A stretch of DNA of 64,000 nucleotides from Halobacillus alkaliphilus (GTDB lineage Bacteria > Bacillota > Bacilli > Bacillales > Halobacillaceae), in the NCBI RefSeq assembly GCF_900113125.1, contig NZ_FOOG01000002.1:62001-126000 (forward strand). The letters are read 5' to 3'. Shown piece after piece: positions 54,374-64,000 of this stretch. Under the pieces are notes generated by a model. The model worked only from the letters and a program-made list of their open reading frames with translations. It was not told the DNA's origin and did not search any database. Both the position numbers and the translations under genes were made by a program. Numbering within the stretch: position 1 is the stretch's first letter; the number at the start of each line of letters is the position of its first letter.

Positions 54374-54440
54374 ACTATCCTCCGCTAAATTACTCGATTT
54401 CCATAAAATTTCTACTTACTAGAGGTGATTCTCTATTAAA

Positions 54441-54479
54441 GATAAGTCCCCGTTTCATTAAGTCTTTAATTCGATATAC
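54441..54479. repeat. Cassette repeat CR19
   Basis: GATAAGTCCCCGTTTC then AAGTCTTTAATTCGATATAC. Confidence 0.75.
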
Positions 54480-54534
54480 ATTAAGCAAAAACTCAACTAA
54501 CGCTTCCGTTAGCACAAAAATGAATACTGTGTCA

Positions 54535-54882
54535 CTATGGCTTAATCAAGAAGAAGATTGCCACTCCAATAAGTATTGGTGTAAACATACTTTTAACTTT
54601 ATTTTTTCTCCACATATCCACCGTAATTGTAATACCTGCTATGATCATTAAGAAAATCCCAGGTAACTTTATGATATTTAGTGTCAGTAGATTTCCAATA
54701 GAAGCGAAAAAATAACCTATTACAAGTGAGCCGATTGTGAAAACAAAATGTGCCGACTTAAAATCTTTTTTTGCAGAGTTCCTATCATCTGAATCCATTT
54801 TTAAATAAGTTCTAACAACCATAAAAGTTGGTATTCCCCACATAATAAGGAAAGTAACCAATGAATCAGTATCTACGTTCAA
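54535..54882 (-). CDS. Cassette gene: membrane protein, 115 aa
   Basis: TTG start after GGAGGGGGGCTGTTT. Helices at about 7-24, 45-68, 72-92 and 98-113. No family. The first gene 3' of the intron nest. Confidence 0.6.
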   Translation of the reverse strand: MNVDTDSLVTFLIMWGIPTFMVVRTYLKMDSDDRNSAKKDFKSAHFVFTIGSLVIGYFFASIGNLLTLNIIKLPGIFLMIIAGITITVDMWRKNKVKSMFTPILIGVAIFFLIKP

Positions 54883-54919
54883 AAACAGCCCCCCTCCTAC
54901 CTAACTTCATTCTTCAACT

Positions 54920-54931
54920 TTTGTTAGCAAT
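54920..54931. repeat. Cassette repeat CR20, left part (split by introns)
   Basis: TTTGTTAGCAATA is the left arm. Joined across the intron nest to 60014 it gives TTAGCAATA-GCCCCCGTTAC, the normal repeat core. Right part is the entry at 60014-60047. Confidence 0.7.
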
Positions 54932-57900
54932 AGGTAAGCGTTTGACGTTATCTCCAGCTTTTGTCGGGTAGGTCAGGGATATTACTATCCCCTTCCCCCC
55001 TAAGAACCGCACGTGTGCCTTTCAGCACATACGGCTCAAGCATGCATTTATCCGTGTCTAGATTAAATTAGTCCTGTTATCTTCTTTCTCTTTATGTAGT
55101 TCATAACACTACGAAGTTGAGCATTATTTGGAATGTTCTCCCTTGCAGGGAATACCTTGTGGTATTCCAGATGGCAAGAATTGTGAACTAATTCTATGTT
55201 CTTATATTCATTACTTCCACCTTGGACTCTAGGAATTTTATGATGCATTTCTAAACCTTCGGTTCTATCTGCAATTGATTTACTACATAAAGAGCATCTG
55301 TATTTCTGCTTTTTCGCTAACTTTTGTCTATATGCTACATTGTTCCTATCAAACTCTTTAATATCACGTTTCTCAAAATAATCTTTGAGATTTTTATTAA
55401 AAGGACTATAATCATGTTTGATTTGCACGTGTCGTACAATTGGTATCCAAGACACCTTTTTCAATTGATTATTGGTTATTGGGTCAGTTAGTATCCAATT
55501 ATTTTTACTTTGACCTGTTTTATCTGGTTTAAAATACTTTTGACTGATCCATTGCCAACTCTTTTTCGGGTGAAGCCTTCGCAGAAATTTGTATTGAACT
55601 TTCCAAATATGTGCATCCATTTTAGAAAAGACTTCTTTGGCGACAGTCGGACTCCAATAATTCGCTGTCCCTAATGTAATAGGGTTAAGCGTGCCAATTA
55701 GTTTTTGTACGTTTCCCCCGTATAATTGCCTGGCTTTCTCACTGATTTTCCTCTTCGCATTTTTAATGCTATCCTTGGAAGGTTTGGTGAGGACTTTACT
55801 ACCATTATGAGTTTTGTATTTTCTTATATTGAAGCCTAAAAAATCAAACCCTTCTTCAATATGTGTTATTTTCGTTTTGTCCATTGCTAACTCAAGCCCC
55901 CTAGTTTCCAGGTACGGCTTCAGTTTATTATATAAATCATTAGCATCTTCCTCGGATTCACACATGATGACGAAGTCATCAGCATATTTTGTAACGGCAT
56001 ATTTAGTCCGATTTCTGTATGATGTTTTAGATTTCCTCTGGTCCTTTTGATATTCTATGTTAAGTAAATTTTCTAGACCATGTAGTGCGATATTAGCTAG
56101 AAGTGGTGAAATAATACCACCTTGAGGAGTTCCATCTTCTGCTTCGTGGAATACATCGTTATCAACAAAACCTGCTTTTAACCACTTTGCTATTATATTG
56201 AAAGCTGGAAATCCTTTAATTTGTTCCAGAATATAGTCATGATTTAAATTATCGAAACAACCTTTAAAGTCACCTTCAAATATCCACACCTTCTTGTTAC
56301 CAACAGTAGTGTGAATTCTCTCAATTGCATCATGACAATTTCTTTTAGGTCTAAACCCATAAGAAGTTGGTTCAAATTTAGCTTCCCATTGTGGCTCAAG
56401 GGCTAATTTAGCAATGTTTTGGTAAACTCTATCTTTTATTGTCGGTATTCCTAGAGGTCTAAGCTTCCCGTTTTTCTTTTTGATATAAGTTCGATAAGCC
56501 GGCTTTGGTTTATGACACTTAATGTTCATGTCCTTCATTTTATTATAGAGTTTACTTCTCTCATAAGGAGTTAATGCTTTATGCCCGTCAACTCCAGCCG
56601 TTCGTTTCCCCTTATTAATTTGGGTAACTCTACGAATTGAGAGTAGTAGTGCAGCTCGACTTTTCATTAGTAGCCTTTGCAGATCTCTTACCTTACGGAC
56701 CATTCCTAGACGTTCGGCATGATATATTCGTTGCTGTAACTTTTCTACATACTGACTAATCTTTAACCAATTGATACTGTTCCAATCAGTAATGTCTGGT
56801 AATGCGGACTTCTTTATCGAAGTATTCATCGTCTGTTACCATCCTTTTGAATTGTTCGTCAACGCTTTATCCCATGTTGCACACCAATTGGAATTCAGCA
56901 CCCTTTCGGGTTACATCAAAGATATTATCCACCCAGTTATTTCCGATTCCTGTTGCTTTTCAGCATAGTGGCTTTCGCTTTTTCCAATTTCCTTTACCCA
57001 CTGGGGAATTGAGCTGTGCTTACGCTTAGCTTACCTAAGTAAGGACCCCATTGGACTTAACAAGTTCAACTTCTGTCAGACACGAGTAGGTTAGGTTCCT
57101 CCAATACACCGATAGGTTTATGGGATGCAATTAAAGTATTCAGGGGAAACTACTTTCCTACCTATTGAAACGCTAGTTTAAACGTGTCTTATCTAGCGAC
57201 TGTGGTGACGATGCTTATAGAGATTCACTTATCGTTAACCATGCTACTCTTTCCCTGACCCCCAACAGCTTAGACACTCAATTGTTGGTTGGGCCAACCT
57301 CATGCAACCTACATTATAATTACTTAAAATGCAGTTTCGGAAGGGAATATCCTGTGCATCTGGATAGTCTCTTTAAGACACTGACTCTGTGCGGAAGAAG
57401 TTGCTTCTTGTCGCACCCCCTGCTCCATACCAAACGTGCTAGTTTCCCAGCATTCGGCACTCCATCTAAAGGTATGTACTACATCATAAGTTCCTATGTT
57501 ACTCTTCGAGACTAGATGTAACGATCCCTTCCACCCCACATACCTTTCGGTATTGATTGATTTTATCTAAGATCAATCGATTCTGTGGTAATTGTTTAAG
57601 ATAAACCTTTATCTTCTCTATATCTTTTACATGAATCAGTCGATGAATATTCTTATGAAGAATACGCAGGTTTTTAAATTGATCACTTCCTCCAAGATTC
57701 TTTGGCAAATAGTGGTGACAGTGAACCTCTGAAACGTGAAGATATTCGCCTGTAATTTCGCATTTCCCCATCTTCATACTATAGCGACTAATACGATTAT
57801 CCAAGTACTCGACACTTCGATTAGGTAGAGAAGACTTCAATAAGAGACTGATTTCTTTCTGGATATCAGGGCGGAGACTTTTGTACATTTGTTCTCGCCC

Positions 57901-60013
57901 TGTCTTTGTATAAAGCGAAAGCTTTGGATTGAAGTTCCTTGCATGGAATGTTTTAACATTACCTATGGGGAACAGATACGTACCATTGATATAGAACGTT
58001 TTCGTTCCTAAGCTAAAGGTTTTCTTATAAAAAGGCGGTGGTTTAAAAGGATGTTCTAGCTTTCCAACCGGTCGAAGACGGTTCACTAGAAATGGTTTAA
58101 GATCGTAAGAAAGACGTGAGAACACAAGATTTACATGAGTCGCTCGCTTAAAGTATTGGTGAAGTCCTAATACAAAACTATTGTAACGATGAATATTCTC
58201 AGCAGAAGGTGAACTTTTCATTCTTCGAATGAGCTTTTTCGCTTCCTGTTTAATTTTCTTTCTTTTTGAAGAAATGACCCCAGTATGGGCCACTCGTTTC
58301 TTACCCTTCTTGTTCGCACGAATGGTGAACCCTAAGAACTCAGATTCCCGTTTTCTTAAGTTTACAATTTGAGATTTCTCAGGTGAAATGTCCAGTTTCA
58401 AGCGCTCTTTGAGGTACAGACGTACCGCATGGTACCACCTTTGCGCTGTCTTTCCATCCCGACATAGAATTTTAAAATCATCAGCATACCTGACCAGATA
58501 TCCCTGTTTTAAGCCCGTTTGTTTTCTCGCTCGCCTTCTAGCATCATCTGAACTGTAGGATTTCGTCAGGGGAAAGACTTCCCACTGGTCCGCAACCCAT
58601 TGGTCTAGATCATTTAGGACGACGTTCGAAAGTAACGGGGACAGAATGCCACCCTGAGGCGACCCTTTTTTCGGGACACCTTCACCATCAATTTCTGACT
58701 TTACCATTTTAGAAATACAAGCCAGTACCTTACGGTCTTGAATACCGATATTCCAGAGTTGCTTCTTTAATAGACGATGATTTACGTTATCAAAGAAACT
58801 CTTAATATCTACATCAACCACGTAATGAAGTTGACCGTGATTAATCAAAGATTGTATCCTTGCCATAGCATGATGAGCAGACCGTAGAGGTCTGAAACCG
58901 TAGCTATGTTTGAAGAATTGAGATTCTACAATCGGTTCGAGAACTTGCTTGAAACATTGTTGGATCACTCGATCCAACATGCATGGAATTCCAAGAGGTC
59001 TCCATTTTCCGTTCTCTTTTTCTATCCATTCTCTTCGAACTTTCTTCGGGTGATAGTTTTGAAGTTTATTTCTGACTTCATTTACCAGGTCATTTTCTGA
59101 GAGCTCTTTCATGTTATCGATGGTTTTCCCATCGGTTCCTGGTGTTTTAGAACCTTTATTGGTTTTGATCATGCGAAAAGCGAGCAGGATGTTTTCTCTC
59201 GATATGATGGTTTCATATAAATGAGAGAACATATTTCCCTGACTCGCTTTTTCATGAAGATCCGTAAAGGTTTCCGTCATATTATAATAATCCCAGTTTC
59301 GCAGCGTTGACACTGTGGCATCCCTCCTTTGGAGTGATGTTCCCACGTTCCTACCCGATCGGTGCCATTCACGTTAGGAAAATAATCGTTTCATACTCTA
59401 GACTTGGGGCTATTCCTCCACTTCCATTACAGAAGTTTCATCAGTCATTCCCCTACCCTTACAAGGATAAATGCTTTTCAGCATAACTTTATAGCAACCG
59501 TTTTGGGTAACAGCCCTTGATTCAACGTTCCTTGCTTTCCAAGTACCATACAACATAGCTATCCGTACTAAACGTAGATGCTTCCTTTAAGCCTGTGAGC
59601 TGGATACCGCCGTCGTTCGGTATAGCGTCTTTCAGAGGGGGCAGTTTTACTCCACACCACTCACATCATCGTAAGATGACACATAAGTTTCCTTACGTTT
59701 GTAAATTTAGACCCTTACCTTCGGAAGTTCGTCAGTTCCTATCTCAAAGAACGATTCTCATCCTATCTAGCTTTTCAGCCGTGAGGCATATCCGTCGGCA
59801 TACCTTGTTTATGGCTTCAGCCTTCGTTCTGCCTAATCTACCTGTGCTTCACACCTTAAGACCTGTCCGTCTTAACGCATGCAGGAGTGTTGACGGGATG
59901 GTTTCGGGAAACATGGATCCTTCATTCCCATCCTCCGTTGTACAGTTGAAATTTAAACAAATAAACTTCCTGCCTTTCACGCAAAAATGCGCTTATAGCA
60001 GAACTTGTCGCGC
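54932..60013 (-). mobile_element.  Confidence 0.
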
Positions 60014-63000
60014 GCCCCCGTTACAGAAAGACTTGAATTCAAGATATGTATCGTAAAAAACTTAATTCTCGCTAACAGTATATCTTTTGTTTGAATTTTC
60101 TAAGTAGTTTATAATAAAACTAAATTACATAAACTGGAGGAATATTTATGGAGTCCAAAACACTAAATTCATCAATATCGTTAGTTGAGTATAACGATAC
60201 ATATAAGAATCAATTGTCCAACTATTACTTACCCGAAGAACAATTAAATTTCACAAGTCTACCATTAGAAAAAATTCATAATCCAAGTGTTACAAAGAAT
60301 TCTACTCATGTTTTAATATTGGATAATAATGCACCGGTAGGATATTTTGCACTGGAAGACGGTGAGAAAGTTAAGCGATATAGTGATAACCCAAAAGCTA
60401 GAGTATTAACGTCTTTCTCAATTAACTCGAAGTATCAAGGAAATGGACTCGCTAAAGAGGGCTTGAGGTTACTACCCAATTTTGTAAGAGAATCCCTTCC
60501 TAACATAGATGAAGTCGTTCTTGGTGTTAACAAAAGAAATCATGCAGCAATAAACCTGTACTTAAAGACCGGTTTTGTAGATGAAAAACATATTTATGAC
60601 GGTGCTAAAGGTCCTCAACATGTCTTGCATTTACATATCTAATTAGTAGGGAGCTTTTTGCTCCCTATTTTTTCTTTATGCATCTTAATCTTATTCCAGT
60701 AAAGCCCACTTTTCTTGAAGTCTCGAATTCGAGGTACAATCAAGGATTTAGTTCTTTAAAAACGTTGTATCCATCCTTATTTATAGATGTTATAACCGTT
60801 ACGATATTTCATGTATGCTTTTTTCTTTTTTTAGCAAAAAAATACATGACAATAATCGCTGCTATGTAGCCTATTACTGTCCTCAATACCATCTCCCAAG
60901 TTATTTTACCTGATATTAAGTAAAAAGCAGGAAACGCTATAGCAACAAATATAATTAAGGCAACCAAAGATTTTTTCAACATGATGTCCCCACCTCCCAG
61001 GTAACTTTCTACCTTTAAAGCGCTTTTCAAGTATCGCCCCCTTTAGGTGGAGACTCGAAATCGAGACATTTTTGTATTAAGAAGAAGTTATTAGTTTTTT
61101 ACTAAATCCCATTCTCTGCGTAATATTCCCATTTTAACAGCATCGAAATAATTGCCATTTACTTTCCTAGCTTCTCTGATTCTTGCCTCTTCTTTCATCC
61201 CTAACTTTTCGGCAACTTTAATCATTCTTCTATTTCCTGACCAAGTAGACATTCCCAGGCGATGTAATTTCGTGTTTTGGAAGATATGTTCAACCCAAAG
61301 CTTATAAGCCTCACTGCCATAGCCACCATTCCAATAATTTTTATCATAAATAACGATACCTGTATCTAACCAATCCGTATTTTTATCTACCCAATAAGAA
61401 CCGACATAACCAATCGTTTTACCGTCTACTAATATAGCTAAAGAAGCAGGCATACCAGGATGAATTTCTTGGGCCCAATGACTTCTATACTCTGCCTTCG
61501 AGATTTTTTCTTCTGTTATGTATGGTCCATTCCATTTTTTAGCTTCCTGCTCCTTGTCCTCATATTTCCAGAAATATAACTCATCAATATCTGTATCTGT
61601 TGCTTCCTTTAAAATAACCTTATTACCTTTAATTTGTACCAAGTAAAACCCTCCAAATGAATATCTTCTTCTTAAATGTTTTCGATTTACTCACGTTTAG
61701 ACTCGATATCAAGATAATTCTCCATTCAGGTTGAGTGAATATGAACTTTCTGGTCTCCAAGTACAATTTCCTTATCAAAATCCATCCCTATTTTATTAGC
61801 CACCTTTTTCGAAGCCATATTATTAGGTTGAATTAAAGAAACCAGTCTATTTTCACCTAGAACAATAAGTCCGTAATTTTTTAAAGCTTTGGCTGCTTCT
61901 GTAGCGTAACCCTTTCCCCAATGTTTTCGAGAAACCCAATACCCTATTTCAAGTTCTTCAACTCCATCAACTGTTTGTGGTACCAGACCTGCATGCCCTA
62001 TTCGAGTATTATCTTCCTTATTTGCGAGTACCATTAAACCCATATCAGGGCCAACATCATATGTACTATAAATCCAATTTAAAAAGTTGTTGGTGCTTTT
62101 GGCGTCTTTTGTATTTCCATCACCTATATACCTAACCATTTCTGGATCTGATAATAAAGAGAATAAGTAATCGAAATCCCCATCATTGTACTTACGAAAC
62201 TTTAACCTTTGGGTCTCAAATCTCACTTTTCCATGGACTCCCCTTTTAAATCTCAATTATCTAAATGCCACTTATCATTCAGGTTTGAAATCGAGATGAA
62301 TTTCACTTTCAGTAATTATTTAATCTATAACAATTTCAGCATTACAGATTTATAATTCTTTCTTTAATCCCATATTGAACTAAACCTATATAAGGATCCC
62401 CAGCAATACCTAATAGCTTACAGAACGCTGGTTCAGTCTTATATCCCTGTTTTTTGAGTTCAATAACTTTATCTTTAAGCGTTGGGTTATTTTTTAAAAG
62501 TTCATATTCAATAATCATATGCAAATACGCATTTTGAAAATAAATGGATTGGTCTTGGCCAAATAACTCTAACTCAAAGTTGTTAGACAAAAATTTTGCC
62601 TTAACAACCTCACGACTTCTTATAATTGTTCTTCTCATGGTAAAGCCTGACTTATTACCGTAGAGATCGTCTAGCTTTTTTTCAAAGAGCCTTAAATCTT
62701 TTACATCCATAACTATGTCTAGATCTGAATTATCCAAGTCAATACCAATAGGAATAGTTCCACAGAGCATAGGATTATAAATACTCAATTCGTCAAATAT
62801 ACAGAGTTCTTTAATAGTGGTATAAGCATCTCTTTGCTTTTTATTACCTCTTTTCATTCCCTCGAAAAGATCAAACAACTTATCCCCCCTAAGAATGGAC
62901 GTTTCCTCTAGGCTATAAAAGCCAGCAACAAAGGCTTGATCTATATCTTACTTATTTAACTTAAGCCCCTATTCAGTAAGAATCGATTTCGAGATATATT

Positions 63001-64000
63001 GAAGAAGATTTTTCACTAACGTTTGGTCACTTTTAACAATCTCCACCTATTTATCCTGGTGTTTATTAAGCATTTCTTCTAAATATTCTTTAGACTTTCC
63101 TTTTGGAATGCTGAGACTATACCAATCGCAACCCTTTAGTTGTTTGCCTACGTAGACAACTTGTCCGACATGATATGCGTAATGTGCCATTTGCCTTTCA
63201 ATAGCTTCTAAAACCAAATGACTTTCTCCACGAATATATATTGTTTTCAATAAATCCTGCTCACTCAAATCGTTTATTGTTTCAAATAGTACTTTCCAGC
63301 CCTTTTCCCAAACAGCAATTAAGTCAGCTTTCATCCTTATATCATCAATAAATTCTTCCTCACGATTTCTATATTCTTTCTCTCCATCTGAAGTTAAAAA
63401 ACCACTCCATCTAGAAACCATATTGCCACTCAAATGTTTTACTATGATTGCTACACTGTTGGACTCACCATTATATTTCCAATGGATTTCGTTTTCAGAT
63501 AATTGATTTAATGTTTTATCTCCAAGGCTTTTTAAACTATTAAATCTTTCTAATACCACCCTCAAATATTCTTTTCCAACCACCATCTGAACCCTCCTTT
63601 TAAGCAAATCGTAGAACACCTTGTTTCAATAAAGCTCCCTTATACGGAAGGCTCCAAATCAAGATATTTTCCAAAGGTATTTAACTTTTAATGCAAAATC
63701 AAGAGGACAACGTACAACGTTGTCCTTGCAGCTTAATGACTTTTACTCACCTTTAACATAGAATTGGCGCCCTTTTGAAACTCGTATGGAACCCGCACTT
63801 CATTGACTGAATATCCGTTATCCTTTAAATATTGAATAATACGCTCTAAATATTCGTATCTATTTCCTTTTAAATCAACCAAAGGGAATATTCTAACTTC
63901 TTCTTTTGTTACTCTAAGCAACTCCTTAAGAGTGTCTATATGAAATTGTAGATCTAAACGGTCTGCATAAGTAAATAAGAAATGCGCAGATAAAAGGATA

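Overview
The window looks like chromosome of a moderately halophilic, spore-forming member of the Bacillaceae (Halobacillus-like). Supporting signs are strong AGGAGG-type ribosome binding sites, frequent TTG/GTG starts, a GerA-type germinant receptor operon, a Spo0E-family phosphatase, SPOCS-domain proteins, two Na+/solute symporters, an S-box (SAM) riboswitch and low-GC DNA. The genus is inference. I saw no tRNA, rRNA or CRISPR array.

Layout. 1-2.4 kb: sulfide/persulfide detoxification pair (Sqr, truncated by the window edge, and a CstB-like persulfide dioxygenase-rhodanese) behind a promoter that carries a CsoR/CstR-type operator. 2.5-7.6 kb: single accessory genes (Cdd1-like, APH-like kinase, two broken genes, GyrI-like protein, PadR + DUF1048 pair). 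8.1-10.2 kb: three tandem SPOCS/DUF3794 proteins. 10.3-13.7 kb: acetyltransferase, nucleotidyltransferase, methyltransferase and small proteins. 13.8-17.4 kb: gerA-type operon. 17.8-22.4 kb: four-gene operon (carbamoyl-amino-acid hydrolase, amidohydrolase, DUF3311 protein, Na+ symporter) behind a palindromic operator. 23.2-27.0 kb: PRD regulator with ascorbate-type PTS IIB and IIC, but no catabolic enzymes. 27.1-36.7 kb: SDRs, Spo0E, VOC dioxygenase, two large exported proteins, and a Na+ symporter with a 44-aa partner under a SAM riboswitch. 39.5-44.5 kb: phosphatase, formamidase + FmdB, and a TetR/MFS pair sharing an operator.

The striking part is about 37.9-64 kb, dense from 45 kb onward. 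It is an array of small, functionally unrelated one-gene units (acetyltransferases, Nudix, DinB, nucleotidyltransferase, isochorismatase remnant, methyltransferase, lipoproteins, many 45-120 aa membrane proteins). Most are on the minus strand. Each is followed by a copy of one imperfect repeat: a 20-bp near-palindrome (consensus AAGACTYGAATTCRAGATAT, plus strand) next to a C-rich core and, in the best copies, a hairpin. I count 26 copies at 0.3-0.9 kb spacing. Two units are duplicated cassettes whose similarity stops exactly at this repeat. One copy is split by a nest of two group II introns, one inserted in the other. The architecture is like an integron gene-cassette array, but I see no integrase in the window and the repeat does not carry a clean GTTRRRY/RYYYAAC attC core. 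I consider this the best candidate for an undescribed system here.

Several genes are visibly broken by homopolymer frameshifts or stop codons. Several real genes are under 60 aa or use ATT/TTG starts, and these were found by reading the sequence directly.
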